Source of the DNA: Bacteroidaceae bacterium
GTDB taxonomy: Bacteria > Bacteroidota > Bacteroidia > Bacteroidales > Bacteroidaceae
Assembly: GCA_024398595.1 (NCBI GenBank)
Contig: JAKSIX010000008.1
Location: 1 to 54,988, forward strand
Length of the DNA stretch: 54,988 nt
Reading direction: 5' to 3'
The translations under genes were made by a program, and so were the position numbers. The notes under the pieces are model-generated. The model had not been told where the DNA came from. It worked only from the letters and a program-made list of their open reading frames with translations, and did not search any database. Positions 44,896 to 54,728 of this stretch are shown one piece after another. Positions within the stretch are counted from its first letter, which is position 1. Every line of letters starts with the position of its first letter.

Positions 44896-45782
44896 ATAAC
44901 GTCCTTTTCACCGCATATTTCTGCAATCAGCTGTCCGGCCAGTCTGCTGGTGCCTATTCTGAACAGCAATCGGTTGAGCCATTCCTTGCCGAGAATCTCC
45001 TTCACTATCCGGTAATACAGGAATGCGTCGTTGATGGTTGAGATTCCGCCGGCAGCCTTTATTCCGACTTTTCTTCCGGTTTCAGCGGCATATTCCTTTA
45101 TTGCCTGACACATTACAAGGAATGCTTCGGGTGTAGCTGTGGAGTTTTCCTTGCCTGTGGATGTCTTGATGAAATCGGCCCCGGAATACATCGCCATAAT
45201 CGCCGCTTTCTTCACGTTTGCAAGGTCGCCGAGAAAGCTTGTTTCCAGGATGACTTTCAGAATCCTGTCACCGCATACATCCTTCAATTCCTGCATTTCA
45301 TCGGCAATATACTCGTACTCCCCGGACAGAAAGCGTCCTACAGGCATTACAATGTCAATCTCGTCAGCACCGTCGTGTATGGCCATTGCAGTCTCGGCTA
45401 TCTTTACTTCCGTCGCAGTCTGTGAAGATGGGAATCCACCACTTACGCAGGCTGTGTGTATATCCTCTATTTCCAGTGATTTGCTGACAATTTCAGCGTA
45501 GCAGGGGTATACGCATATTGCCGCGAAAGCCGGAATATCCGGGTGTGAACTGAATAATCTGTTGATTTTCCCAGTCATTTCAAGTATTGTCTCATCGCTG
45601 TCTGTCGGTTTCAACGATGTATAGTCTATACATCCCAGTAATTTTGCGAGTTCATCCTTTGTCGGCTCTGATTTCCGGCTTCTGATTTTTTCAACTGTCG
45701 TGCTTGCATTTTCCTCACTTACAATCAGGTTGTACTTACCGAATGCCTCTGTGTATCTGTCATTTTCCCCGTATTCCATCAT
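44892..45782 (-). CDS. deoC: Deoxyribose-phosphate aldolase
   Basis: A 296-residue class I aldolase of the DeoC family. Key segments are IDYTSLKPTD, ADEIDIVMPVGRFLSGEY, ILKVILETSFL, the strand GADFIKTSTGKENSTATPE (Schiff-base lysine region) and VGIKAAGGIS with a second conserved lysine. It splits deoxyribose 5-phosphate into glyceraldehyde 3-phosphate and acetaldehyde. The start ATG 45782 overlaps the dtd stop (ATGA); ATG 45779 is one codon in. It has about 45 extra N-terminal residues compared with the short E. coli-type enzyme, as is usual for Bacteroidales. Last gene of the mnmG-apt-uvrC-dtd-deoC run. Confidence 0.93.
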   Translation of the reverse strand: MMEYGENDRYTEAFGKYNLIVSEENASTTVEKIRSRKSEPTKDELAKLLGCIDYTSLKPTDSDETILEMTGKINRLFSSHPDIPAFAAICVYPCYAEIVSKSLEIEDIHTACVSGGFPSSQTATEVKIAETAMAIHDGADEIDIVMPVGRFLSGEYEYIADEMQELKDVCGDRILKVILETSFLGDLANVKKAAIMAMYSGADFIKTSTGKENSTATPEAFLVMCQAIKEYAAETGRKVGIKAAGGISTINDAFLYYRIVKEILGKEWLNRLLFRIGTSRLAGQLIAEICGEKDVI

Positions 45783-46231
45783 TCTCTGTTTTTAGTGTCA
45801 ATAATTATTGTTACCGGTCCGTCATTTATAAGTTCTACTTTCATATCTGCTCCGAAAACGCCTTTTTCAACCCTGATTCCGCTCTTTTCCTGTACTGTAT
45901 TGCAGAACAGCTCGTACATAGGTTTGGAGAACTCCCCTTTAGCCGCTCTGATGTACGATGGCCTGTTGCCTTTTCTGGTCTGTGCCATCAGTGTGAACTG
46001 GCTGACTATCATCAATTCGCCCTTGATGTCTGCCACGGAAAGGTTCATAACCCCGTTTTCATCGTTGAAAATGCGCATATTGACTATTTTTGCTGCCAGC
46101 CACCCAATGTCCTCCCCAGTGTCTGCATCCTCTATGCCGACCAATACCAGAAGACCCTTTCCGATTCTGGAAAAGACGCTCCCGTCTATCGTAACGCTGC
46201 ATCCCGTCACTCGCTGTATAACTGCTCTCAT
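45779..46231 (-). CDS. dtd: D-aminoacyl-tRNA deacylase
   Basis: A 150-residue Dtd. It begins with the standard MRAVIQRVTGCSVTIDG, carries the SQFTLMAQTRKGNRPS motif, and ends with the Gly-cisPro motif in NDGPVTIIID. Dtd removes D-amino acids and glycine mischarged on tRNA, using the Gly-cisPro pocket to reject L-aminoacyl-tRNA. It lies one base after uvrC and overlaps deoC by four bases, so all three are co-translated. Confidence 0.96.
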   Translation of the reverse strand: MRAVIQRVTGCSVTIDGSVFSRIGKGLLVLVGIEDADTGEDIGWLAAKIVNMRIFNDENGVMNLSVADIKGELMIVSQFTLMAQTRKGNRPSYIRAAKGEFSKPMYELFCNTVQEKSGIRVEKGVFGADMKVELINDGPVTIIIDTKNRE

Positions 46232-46232
46232 T

Positions 46233-48065
46233 TCAAAAAAGATTCTTGGAGTTATGGAAGTATGAATATACTTTTTCGGCTTTGCTTTTGCCGATCAGGG
46301 ATGTCAGATCCTCCATTCCAGTTTCAGAGACTCTCTTTACACTCTTGAACTTTTTCAGCATTTCAACGGCGGTTTTCTCTCCTATTCCGTCTATTTCTGT
46401 AAGTTCGCCCGCTATCTGTCTCTTACTTCTTTTCTTTTTGTGGAACGTTATCGCTACCCTGTGAACCTCTTCCTGCATCTGTTCCAGCAGTCTGAACAAT
46501 TCGCTGTCCGGCCTGATGCCGGCCTGCATTTGCGGAAAGCCGTACAGCAGTGCCTCGGTCTTGTGGTGCGAATTTTTCACAAGTCCGGCAATGTTCAATG
46601 TAATATGCAGATTATCAGCTACTTCCTTTGCAATACCCATCTGTCCTTTTCCGCCATCTACAATCAGCAAATCGGGCATTCTGCCATTCTCATCAATGAT
46701 ACGCTCGTATCTTCTGGTCAGAACCTCGTTCATTGAACCGTAGTCGTCCCCGCCTGCTCCGCTCTTTATGTTGTAGAGCCTGTACTCTTTCTTGGCAGGC
46801 CTGCCTGTATCATATACCACACACGCAGCCACCGCATCGGTACCCTGGATGTGGGAATTGTCGAAACATTCTATTCTCAACGGTATTTTTTCCAGTTTCA
46901 GCAGATTCTGCAGTTCTTTCAGTATCCTTACGTGTTTCTGTTCAGGATTCAGTTTGTCGTTTCTCTTCAATCTGTCTGCACGATACTGTTTTACGTTCAG
47001 TTCAGATAGTGTCAGCAGTTTTTTCCTCTCACCCTTTTGAGGTACTGTCCAGCTTATTCCGTCAAGTCTGGTCTCCGGCAGGAACGGTACTATGATTTCT
47101 CTGGATTTACTTCCGTACCGCTGTCGCATCTCTACGATTGATGACATCAGCAAATCCTCCAGTGAATCATCGGCTTTGTTCTTGAATTCGAACGTGAATG
47201 CCTGGTTTATGCAACCTTCCGATACGTGCATGTAATTGATGAAGACCACATCGTCGCTGTCCTGCTCTATACTGAAGACATCAATTTCATCGTTGATTTC
47301 TGCTATCACCTGGCTTCTTTCGCGGAAGGCTGTCAATATGGCCAGTTTTTCCTTGATAACCTGTGCCTCTTCAAATTTCATCAATGAAGCCAGTTCCTTC
47401 ATCCTTTCCTTGAGTTTCTGCTCAATATTCCTGGCACGGCCTTTCAGTATCTCACGTATCTCATCTATCTGACGGTTATAATCTTCGATGCTTTCGTTCC
47501 CGATACACGGCGCGTTACAGTTCTTTATCTGGAACTCAATGCAATCCTTGTATTTTTTTTCCTTGATTTTATCCGATGAAATGGCTTGACGGCAGCTCCG
47601 TACCTTATACAGGCTTTTTATAAGCTGCATCAGCCCATTGAGGGTGGATATGTGACTGTATGGACCGTAATACTCTGAACCGTTGCGTATTATGTTGCGG
47701 GTCTTGAATATCCTCGGAAAATCCTCTTTTGTAATGCAGATGGACGGATAAGTCTTGTCATCCTTCAGAAGTATGTTGTACCTTGGCTTGTACTTCTTTA
47801 TCAGGTTGTTCTCCAACAGCAGTGCGTCCCATTCAGTTGCTACGACAACATATTTGATGTCCCTGATTCTGCTTACGAGTATTCTGGTCTTGGCCGACTC
47901 ATGCTCCTTGTTGAAATACGAACTTACCCTTCTTTTCAGATTTTTGGCTTTGCCGACATATATGACCTTACCGCTATCATCCAAATACTGGTAGCATCCG
48001 GGTTTTTCCGGCAGATTTGTGACAATTGCCTTCAACCGGTTTGGGTATGTGGTATTTTCGGTCAA
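46233..48065 (-). CDS. uvrC: Excinuclease ABC subunit C
   Basis: A 610-residue UvrC with an N-terminal GIY-YIG nuclease domain (PGCYQYLDDSGKVIYVGKAKNL, about residues 17-38), a UVR domain (about residues 200-240), an RNase H-like second nuclease with ECFDNSHIQGTDAVA and VDGGKGQMGIA, and a C-terminal double helix-hairpin-helix (ELTEIDGIGEKTAVEMLKKF). UvrC makes both incisions during nucleotide excision repair. Its ATG overlaps the apt stop (ATGA at 48062-48065). Confidence 0.96.
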   Translation of the reverse strand: MTENTTYPNRLKAIVTNLPEKPGCYQYLDDSGKVIYVGKAKNLKRRVSSYFNKEHESAKTRILVSRIRDIKYVVVATEWDALLLENNLIKKYKPRYNILLKDDKTYPSICITKEDFPRIFKTRNIIRNGSEYYGPYSHISTLNGLMQLIKSLYKVRSCRQAISSDKIKEKKYKDCIEFQIKNCNAPCIGNESIEDYNRQIDEIREILKGRARNIEQKLKERMKELASLMKFEEAQVIKEKLAILTAFRERSQVIAEINDEIDVFSIEQDSDDVVFINYMHVSEGCINQAFTFEFKNKADDSLEDLLMSSIVEMRQRYGSKSREIIVPFLPETRLDGISWTVPQKGERKKLLTLSELNVKQYRADRLKRNDKLNPEQKHVRILKELQNLLKLEKIPLRIECFDNSHIQGTDAVAACVVYDTGRPAKKEYRLYNIKSGAGGDDYGSMNEVLTRRYERIIDENGRMPDLLIVDGGKGQMGIAKEVADNLHITLNIAGLVKNSHHKTEALLYGFPQMQAGIRPDSELFRLLEQMQEEVHRVAITFHKKKRSKRQIAGELTEIDGIGEKTAVEMLKKFKSVKRVSETGMEDLTSLIGKSKAEKVYSYFHNSKNLF

Positions 48066-48607
48066 TTTATGTTGTCCAGTTCATCCATTGCAATGAGGCT
48101 GTCTATCTCCACATCCATTGGGAAACGCTCGCGTGCATTGAAATTGGTCAGTTCAATTATGAAGTTAGCCATAACTTTCCTGGGATTGAACTGCTTTACC
48201 ATGTGGCAGGCGGCGCTTGATGTTCCTCCTGTGGCAAGCAGGTCATCGTGTACAAGTACGATATCACGCTCGTTTATGGAATCCTTGTGCATTTCTATGC
48301 GGTCAAATCCGTATTCTTTCCTATACTCTATACTTACCTTCTCGTATGGCAATTTACCGGGTTTCCTTATTGGAACGAATCCTGCTCCCAGTTTTTCTGC
48401 GAGTATTGCGCCTACTACAAAACCTCTAGACTCAATTCCGCACACTTTGGTTATGCCTTTATCCTTGTATCTTTCATAAAGGGTATCGGCAATTTCCCTT
48501 AAGTCGTCAGGGTTCATGAACCACGATGTGACATCTTTGAACTGTACTCCGGCCATCGGGTAATCCGGAATGTTCCTTAAATGCTTTAGCAGCGTTTCCT
48601 TACTCAT
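48062..48607 (-). CDS. apt: Adenine phosphoribosyltransferase
   Basis: A 181-residue Apt from ATG 48607 (MSKETLLKHLRNIPDYP), the usual start. Motifs include the family segment GVQFKDVT, SRGFVVGAILAEKLGAGFVPIRKPGKLP split over about residues 60-90, and the PRPP loop VLVHDDLLATGGT. It salvages adenine to AMP. An ATG at 48643 would add twelve residues beginning MFHVEH, but those codons are the parS site read as protein, so I do not favour it. Second gene of the mnmG run. Confidence 0.94.
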   Translation of the reverse strand: MSKETLLKHLRNIPDYPMAGVQFKDVTSWFMNPDDLREIADTLYERYKDKGITKVCGIESRGFVVGAILAEKLGAGFVPIRKPGKLPYEKVSIEYRKEYGFDRIEMHKDSINERDIVLVHDDLLATGGTSSAACHMVKQFNPRKVMANFIIELTNFNARERFPMDVEIDSLIAMDELDNIN

Positions 48608-48626
48608 TTTAAGAATCTGTTTTGAA

Positions 48627-48642
48627 TGTTCCACGTGAAACA
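48627..48642. other. Perfect parS site (ParB-binding centromere sequence)
   Basis: The 16 bases TGTTCCACGTGAAACA match the broadly conserved consensus TGTTNCACGTGAAACA at every position. It lies in the 35-base stretch between the mnmG stop and the likely apt start. The only other CACGTGAA in the window (near 19163, in mutS) has poor flanks. ParB spreads from such sites and ParA/ParB partition the origin region; parS sites are normally close to oriC. Confidence 0.9.
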
Positions 48643-50529
48643 TTATCTGTTTAACAATACCAATAGCACGTTAATGTCGCTTGGAGATACCCCTGGAATG
48701 CGACTGGCCTGCGCCAAAGTTTCCGGGTTGATGCGGCAGAGTTTCTGCCGTGCCTCCGTTGAGAGCGATTGCAGGCTGCTGTAATCAAAGCGGCCTTTTA
48801 TGCGTATGCTTTCCAACCTGACCATTTTATCGGCAATAAGTCTTTCCCTGTCTATGTACCCGCTATATTTCATCTTTATCTCTGCCGCCTCAATTATTTC
48901 GTCCTTTCTCTCCTTGTCAATCCTGTCAAGTTCTCTTGCCAGGGCCTTGATGTGCGGGGCTATGTTCAGAAGTGTAATCTGTGGCCTGTTTATAAGATCA
49001 ATCAGCTTGCATCCTTCGCGCAACGGAGTTGTGCCGAGTTCCTCCAGAACAGGATTGATGATAGCCGGCTTTATTGAATATGTCTTTGCAAATTCTATCA
49101 GACTGTCAATGGTATCCCGCTTCGAGGTCATTCTGTAGTACCGTTCGTCTGTAGCCAGTCCCAGATTATGGCTTTTTTCAGTCAGACGTATATCCGCGTC
49201 ATCCTGGCGCAGCAATATGCGGAACTCGGCCCTTGATGTGAACATACGATAAGGCTCATCCACTCCTTTCGTAACAAGGTCGTCTATAAGTACTCCGATG
49301 TATGATTCATCGCGCCCCAGAATCAGCGGCTCCTGTCCACGACAGTTGAGCGCGGCATTGATTCCGGCTATAAGTCCCTGTCCACCAGCCTCTTCGTATC
49401 CTGTTGTACCGTTTACCTGACCGGCCATATACAGGCCGCTGATAATCTTTGACTCAAGGCTTGGGTTAAGTTCGGTAGGATCGAAATAATCGTATTCAAT
49501 GGCATATCCGGGTCTGTAAACCACCAGGTTCCTGAATGCCGGAATCTCTTTCAGGGCACGGATCTGCACATCCATCGGCATGGACGATGAGAATCCGTTC
49601 AGATACATTTCGTTGGTGTTCTCGCCCTCAGGTTCCAGAAACAGCTGGTGTCTGTCCTTGTCCGGGAATGTGAACAGCTTGGTCTCTATGCTCGGACAAT
49701 ATCGCGGTCCTATGCTCTTGATCTGGCCGTTGTACAATGGAGAATCCGCAAGTGCGGAGCGCAGTATTTCGTGGACACGCTCATTTGTAAAGCAAGTCCA
49801 ACAGCACATCTGCTTGAGATTCCGCTCAGTCTCCATAAAAGAGAAGCGGTGGAAGTCATTTTCGCCCTCCTGTATCTCCATCAGGCTGAAATCGACACTG
49901 CGTGAGTCAATCCTGACCGGCGTACCGGTCTTCATCCTGCCACTGTGAATGCCGTGTCTTGTTATGGATTCCGTCAGACCGTACGAGGCCGGTTCGGATA
50001 TGCGTCCGCCCGGCATCTGTACGTGTCCGATGTGCATCAGCCCGTTCAGGAATGTGCCGGCTGTGAGAATCACGCACTTTGCCTTGAATTCAGCGCCCTG
50101 CAAAGTCTTGATTCCCTGTACTTTACCTTCATTGACTATAAGTTCTGTGACTATGTCCTGCCAGATATTCAGGTTCGGCAGATTCTCAAGTATGTGTCTC
50201 CAGTTCTGTACGAATCTGGCGCGGTCGCATTGCGCCCGGGGGCTCCACATGGCCGGTCCCTTTGAGCGGTTCAGTATGCGGAACTGGATGGCAGATTTGT
50301 CTGTGACTATTCCCATATAGCCGCCCATAGCGTCTATCTCTCTGACTATCTGTCCTTTAGCTATGCCACCAATTGCTGGATTACAACTCATCTGGGCAAT
50401 CTTTGTCATATCTATAGTGATAAGACAAGTTCTGGAACCCATATTGGCGGCGGCAGCGGCAGCCTCACAACCGGCATGTCCTGCTCCGATGACTATTACA
50501 TCGTAACTGAAATCCATATCTGCATTCAC
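48643..50529 (-). CDS. mnmG: tRNA uridine-5-carboxymethylaminomethyl modification enzyme MnmG (GidA)
   Basis: A 628-residue FAD protein. The dinucleotide-binding motif GAGHAGCEAA is at about residues 14-23; MSCNPAIGGIAKGQIVREIDAMGG and AGQVNGTTGYEEAGGQGL are the MnmG signatures. With MnmE it modifies the wobble uridine of several tRNAs (cmnm5U34). ATG 50517 (MDFSYDVIVIG) is a possible alternative start. It is the first gene of the mnmG-apt-uvrC-dtd-deoC run. gidA is a classic neighbour of oriC in many bacteria, consistent with the parS site at its 3' end. Confidence 0.97.
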   Translation of the reverse strand: MNADMDFSYDVIVIGAGHAGCEAAAAAANMGSRTCLITIDMTKIAQMSCNPAIGGIAKGQIVREIDAMGGYMGIVTDKSAIQFRILNRSKGPAMWSPRAQCDRARFVQNWRHILENLPNLNIWQDIVTELIVNEGKVQGIKTLQGAEFKAKCVILTAGTFLNGLMHIGHVQMPGGRISEPASYGLTESITRHGIHSGRMKTGTPVRIDSRSVDFSLMEIQEGENDFHRFSFMETERNLKQMCCWTCFTNERVHEILRSALADSPLYNGQIKSIGPRYCPSIETKLFTFPDKDRHQLFLEPEGENTNEMYLNGFSSSMPMDVQIRALKEIPAFRNLVVYRPGYAIEYDYFDPTELNPSLESKIISGLYMAGQVNGTTGYEEAGGQGLIAGINAALNCRGQEPLILGRDESYIGVLIDDLVTKGVDEPYRMFTSRAEFRILLRQDDADIRLTEKSHNLGLATDERYYRMTSKRDTIDSLIEFAKTYSIKPAIINPVLEELGTTPLREGCKLIDLINRPQITLLNIAPHIKALARELDRIDKERKDEIIEAAEIKMKYSGYIDRERLIADKMVRLESIRIKGRFDYSSLQSLSTEARQKLCRINPETLAQASRIPGVSPSDINVLLVLLNR

Positions 50530-50550
50530 AGTTCAGTCTGAACTGAAATG

Positions 50551-50558
50551 CAAATGTA
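50551..50558 (-). promoter_or_regulatory. -7 promoter element (TACATTTG) for the mnmG run
   Basis: Minus-strand TACATTTG, full match to TAnnTTTG, with a predicted leader of about 15 bases before ATG 50529. It separates the mnmG run from the fdtB gene upstream. Confidence 0.6.
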
Positions 50559-50569
50559 CGAAAAACCAA

Positions 50570-51691
50570 TCAGAACCTATTGATTAAATCAACAACAGTC
50601 GCGGTTTCTTCCGGCGTTATTGTCGGGCCTACTGGCAGGCTCAGTTCCTCTGCCGCAATCTGTTCCGTGACTGGAAGCGATAGCTGTGGTGTGTTCCATG
50701 CCGCTTTCGCGTAACATTCCTGTCTGTGCGGGGCTATAGGGTAATGAATCATCGTCCCTACCCCATTCTCTGCCAGATAGTCGTGAAGCTCATCGCGTTT
50801 GCCCTCAGCTACAAGTATGGGGAACAGGTGATATGCGTTCTGTGCGTCGGGAAGCCTTTCAGGCAGTGAGACCAGAGGGTTTGATATGTTGTCATAGTAG
50901 TAGTTTGCCACCTCCTTTCTGTGACTGTTGTCCTGCTCCAGATACCTGAGTTTCACATCAAGTACGGCGGCCTGAATCTCGTCCAGTCTGCTGTTCCTGC
51001 CGGTATATCTGAATACGTATTTCTTCTGACTGCCGTAGTTGGCCAATGTGCGTACAGCTTCGGCCAGTGCAGGGTCATCTGTGGTGACGGCCCCTCCGTC
51101 GCCGAGAGCCCCCAGATTCTTGCCCGGATAGAAGCTGTGTCCGGCTGCATCGCCTATGCTTCCTGTCCTCTGTCCCGTAGGGCCATATACGCATCCGTGA
51201 GCCTGCGCGTTATCTTCGACAAGTTTCAGACTGTATTTCCTGCACAGGGCAATAATCCTCGGTGAAATGGCAATTCTTCCGTAAAGATGCACTACGGTTA
51301 TGGCCTTTGTACGTGGTGTTATAAGCTGTTCTATCTTATCATCGTCAATCTCCAGTGTGCCAAGTTTTGGCTCACAGAGAACCGGAACGAGTCCGTTCTC
51401 TGTGATGGCCAGAATCGTGGCGATGTATGTGTTGGCAGGGACTATCACCTCGTCCCCCGGCTTCATTACACCAAGTTCAATGTATGCGCGGAATATCCAG
51501 ATAAGTGCGTCCAGACCGTTGGCGCACCCTATCGCATAGCGGCTGCCGATATATTCAGCATAATGTTCCTCGAATTTCCTGTTCTCCTCCCCCTGCAGAT
51601 ACCATCCGCTGTTCACTACCCTGCTTACAGCCTCGTTTATTTCTGCCCCGTGCAGTGCGGTTACATCTTTGAGCGATAGGAATGGAATCAT
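50570..51691 (-). CDS. fdtB: dTDP-3-amino-3,6-dideoxyhexose transaminase (FdtB/QdtB-like)
   Basis: A 373-residue DegT/DnrJ-family aminotransferase. The N-terminus [18 protein letters not shown] and the GSGWY-like segment ([10 protein letters not shown]) fit the FdtB/QdtB subgroup; the PLP lysine is K191 in [17 protein letters not shown]. FdtB aminates dTDP-3-keto-6-deoxyhexose, the product of FdtA. The only fdtA in the window is at 18456-18878, 32 kb away. I start at ATG 51691, two bases after the stop of the upstream gene; the longer frame reads into that gene. Other C3/C4 sugar aminotransferase specificities remain possible. Confidence 0.85.
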   Translation of the reverse strand: MIPFLSLKDVTALHGAEINEAVSRVVNSGWYLQGEENRKFEEHYAEYIGSRYAIGCANGLDALIWIFRAYIELGVMKPGDEVIVPANTYIATILAITENGLVPVLCEPKLGTLEIDDDKIEQLITPRTKAITVVHLYGRIAISPRIIALCRKYSLKLVEDNAQAHGCVYGPTGQRTGSIGDAAGHSFYPGKNLGALGDGGAVTTDDPALAEAVRTLANYGSQKKYVFRYTGRNSRLDEIQAAVLDVKLRYLEQDNSHRKEVANYYYDNISNPLVSLPERLPDAQNAYHLFPILVAEGKRDELHDYLAENGVGTMIHYPIAPHRQECYAKAAWNTPQLSLPVTEQIAAEELSLPVGPTITPEETATVVDLINRF

Positions 51692-51693
51692 AG

Positions 51694-54600
51694 TTACAGC
51701 AGTTTTAAGGATATCATAAATTCTCCGCTTTGCTTGCCGTTTCCCCAAATGTAGGCATATCCTGCGGAAAGCGTAGTGCTCATGTGTGTGAAGAGTACCA
51801 GTGGGATGTTCATCTGGGTGCCGACACTTATGTAGTTTGCCTTGTTGCAGCTTTCGCTACCCCAGTAATCGGCCATCAGGTCATTGGCGAACAGATTGAA
51901 CTGGATGTAGTTCGGATAACATTGCAACGCTCCGAAATTATTCAGTCTGATGGGCGAAAAGCTGATTTCACCGTTGAATTTTGCATAGCTGTGCGCACAG
52001 ATGTCATCAATTTTTGCGCCTGGCATTGACAATGTGGTACGGAAACGGTTTATTTCACCGTTATCCACGTAGTTGTTACGGAAACCACCGAAGTAATCAT
52101 TGCCGAACGAAGAGCTGCTGTCACCGAAATTCTGTCCGAAAGTTCCTCTCAGCCAGAATGAATTGTGCTTGCCGATTGGTAACAGGAAGCCCTGCTCGAA
52201 TGTGGCACATACTGCAGGGAACAGTTTTCCGCCTACCAGATAGACGCTTGCATCTGCCTCGGCCTTGAATCCCTGTTCAGGTTCAATGGCACCTAAGGAT
52301 CTGCGCGTTTTTTGGACGTTGATATGGAGATCCAACGTCTGGAACGATGTCACGTCATTGTCAATCTCAATTTCCTGATACATAGGTAGCGCATCCAGAT
52401 CACCATAATGTGCCAGACTTCCACCCCACCCCCATACAAACGGAGATTGTAGTGAGCGGTTTACGTCGTATGCCAGTGAAACACTGTAGCCTTTTCTGGA
52501 TGAACGCCGCGGACCGAACAGGTCATAGAAACTGGTTTTGTTCCACGAGGCGTTCAATGTCCAGTTCCAGTATTTTATCTCGGCCATGGCATGGAAACGG
52601 TTTTTCCAGTCGTTGTTGCTCCAGGGAGATGTGCCGAGGAACAGGTTTACCGAACAGATAGATAGCGGATCATAGAAAGCCAGATGGTACCCGAGTACAG
52701 GTGTCATATTGTTCCAGGCCTGTCGGTCGGTAAATCCGCTGATATCGGGATATGCACCCTGGAACTTCATTTCCTTGAAGGGATTATAAACCGTAATCGA
52801 GTCATAAACCTCGCCGAATGATATTTCAGGAAGCTTTTCCTGTACAGTACTCAGTTCTGCCAGTTCCGGATTCTTCATAAATGCCTTTTGACCGAGGAAT
52901 TCCACGCTATTGGCATCGTTGAGAATCCTATAATCGAAGGTGACAGGTGTCATACCGTCAGCGCTGAACGAAAGCGCATAGACAGTGCTGTCGTTAGTCA
53001 GATAAGGAGCGAACATACCGGTTTCTACATTTGTGAGCAAGTCGAAATCGCGGCTTGCCAGATCAAGAACCCAGATGTTAGGTACACCGGTATAATAGCT
53101 GAAACCAACCAGTTTGCTATCGTCTTCACTGAAACGGAACTGACTCAGGTTTGAGTCATCCAGTGTATATAACACTTCGTACTGGCCGGCGGCATCCTCA
53201 AAATCGGCTGTGTTGAACATAATGAGTGAGTGCTGGCCGCGTGTACCGAGAAGTGCTGCCACTATTTTAGTACCATCGTGCGACACATCAAGGTCACTTA
53301 CACTTACTCCGAACGGAAAACTGTATAATATTTCACGACTTTCCAGGTCTGAATCATATTTCACCAGATGGCAGATACCGTTACTGCTTAAGAGTCCGTA
53401 CATACAATCATTGACATTGTCATAAACAATATCGTACGTACGCTGATATTTCAGATGTTTTATAACCCTACCCTTTTTCAAGTCATATACTACGAGTCCA
53501 CGCATCTTTCCGTTGCGATCCGTCCAGATAAGGCGCCGGTTATGCTTGTCATACGCCAGATAGGCTGTCTGGTACATCATTACTCCATCAATGTAGGCAA
53601 GACGTTTTATTCTTTTGCCTTTGGCATCCTTATCCAGGTTGATTGCGTCAATTTGGGCAAAGTCGCCGGGATGATACACAGCAATGTATGCCACTCCTGC
53701 CTCTTCATCAATAATCATCGGTGAGGTTGCTCCAAGGTTGCAGTCAATCAGGTTTTCTGTAGTTGTAAGCGGATATTCATTGATGGCGGCAAGGTTATCC
53801 TGCTGATGTTTCTTCTCATATTCCTGCCATTCACTCCATACTTGTCGCAGTCCCTTGCCATAGACTTTCTCAAATTGTCTGGCATAGAATGTCCTGCTGC
53901 CCTCTGTGCGGTTATAGAATTCTATTACTTTGTCGTAACCGTATGTCAGCACCAGATAGTTGATGAAACGCGTACCATAAAGATATGATGTGGCTCCTTG
54001 TTGGAAATCCGCGGTTGTTCCTTCAGTCTCAAGTCCCACTACAGAATAAAGCTCCTTGTTTTCCTGAATTTGGGTGCGGAAATAGGTCTCGTCATAGCCT
54101 CCCAATGCCCTGCCGTTGCCATTGCCAAGCCACGTTTCCATAAGACATGCTATACCTTCCTGATACCATCGTGGAGCATACCATCTGGGAGCGTCAAGAT
54201 AACTCCACACTGCACTGAGAGGGTATTCTGACTCGCGCATTACCTTGTTGCCCGTAAACTTGCGCCACATATTGTCCCGCCTGTCCGATTTGTCGGACAT
54301 AACTACGTGTGTGTATTCGTGCTTGAACAGATCATCGTACCGCTCGTTTGACGGAAATGTGAAGTATGATTTATTCGTAGGCCCCATTCCAATTAATATT
54401 GTTGTATGAGGCAATGGTGTAACGCCTGCATTACTGTCGTCCTCAATATCAGTCAGCATCATAAAAGGTGGCTGGTCTGGTAAAATTCCCCAGATTTGTT
54501 TATGCAGAGCTTTACCTGACTGATACTTCCTCATCAGATGAGGGATATACTGCGACTGTTCCTTATCAAAGAAGCAGATTGTCGCATCGGACTGCTTGTA

Positions 54601-54708
54601 CTGATATATCGTCTGTGCTGAAACAGACAGGTTATGAGCCAGTGAGATGGCCCATAACCCTATGCAAACTAACACAATACGTGTTAATCCCCTACATTGA
54701 CTATTCAA
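51694..54708 (-). CDS. Exported gluzincin-like protein with beta-propeller and C-terminal barrel
   Basis: A 1004-residue exported protein. Signal peptide at about residues 9-32 ([21 protein letters not shown]). A peptidase MA/gluzincin-like domain follows, with zinc motif H130-E-Y-T-H134 and a likely third ligand E184 in [11 protein letters not shown]. Residues about 320-630 are propeller repeats of TolB/WD40 type ([34 protein letters not shown]). The last 300 or so residues alternate polar and aromatic residues and end in a C-terminal aromatic-rich strand, as in an outer-membrane barrel. A surface-anchored metalloprotease is the simplest reading; substrate unknown. fdtB follows two bases after its stop, an unexpected pairing. 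Confidence 0.75.
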   Translation of the reverse strand: MNSQCRGLTRIVLVCIGLWAISLAHNLSVSAQTIYQYKQSDATICFFDKEQSQYIPHLMRKYQSGKALHKQIWGILPDQPPFMMLTDIEDDSNAGVTPLPHTTILIGMGPTNKSYFTFPSNERYDDLFKHEYTHVVMSDKSDRRDNMWRKFTGNKVMRESEYPLSAVWSYLDAPRWYAPRWYQEGIACLMETWLGNGNGRALGGYDETYFRTQIQENKELYSVVGLETEGTTADFQQGATSYLYGTRFINYLVLTYGYDKVIEFYNRTEGSRTFYARQFEKVYGKGLRQVWSEWQEYEKKHQQDNLAAINEYPLTTTENLIDCNLGATSPMIIDEEAGVAYIAVYHPGDFAQIDAINLDKDAKGKRIKRLAYIDGVMMYQTAYLAYDKHNRRLIWTDRNGKMRGLVVYDLKKGRVIKHLKYQRTYDIVYDNVNDCMYGLLSSNGICHLVKYDSDLESREILYSFPFGVSVSDLDVSHDGTKIVAALLGTRGQHSLIMFNTADFEDAAGQYEVLYTLDDSNLSQFRFSEDDSKLVGFSYYTGVPNIWVLDLASRDFDLLTNVETGMFAPYLTNDSTVYALSFSADGMTPVTFDYRILNDANSVEFLGQKAFMKNPELAELSTVQEKLPEISFGEVYDSITVYNPFKEMKFQGAYPDISGFTDRQAWNNMTPVLGYHLAFYDPLSICSVNLFLGTSPWSNNDWKNRFHAMAEIKYWNWTLNASWNKTSFYDLFGPRRSSRKGYSVSLAYDVNRSLQSPFVWGWGGSLAHYGDLDALPMYQEIEIDNDVTSFQTLDLHINVQKTRRSLGAIEPEQGFKAEADASVYLVGGKLFPAVCATFEQGFLLPIGKHNSFWLRGTFGQNFGDSSSSFGNDYFGGFRNNYVDNGEINRFRTTLSMPGAKIDDICAHSYAKFNGEISFSPIRLNNFGALQCYPNYIQFNLFANDLMADYWGSESCNKANYISVGTQMNIPLVLFTHMSTTLSAGYAYIWGNGKQSGEFMISLKLL

Positions 54709-54728
54709 AGTATGTCTGATTATGGTGG

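Noticed and set aside
45704-46348. 214-residue plus-strand frame
   Set aside because: Antisense to dtd and its junctions with uvrC and deoC, both of which are coupled and intact.
48608-48643. Twelve-residue N-terminal extension of Apt (MFHVEH...)
   Set aside because: Those codons overlap the parS site; the family start is ATG 48607.
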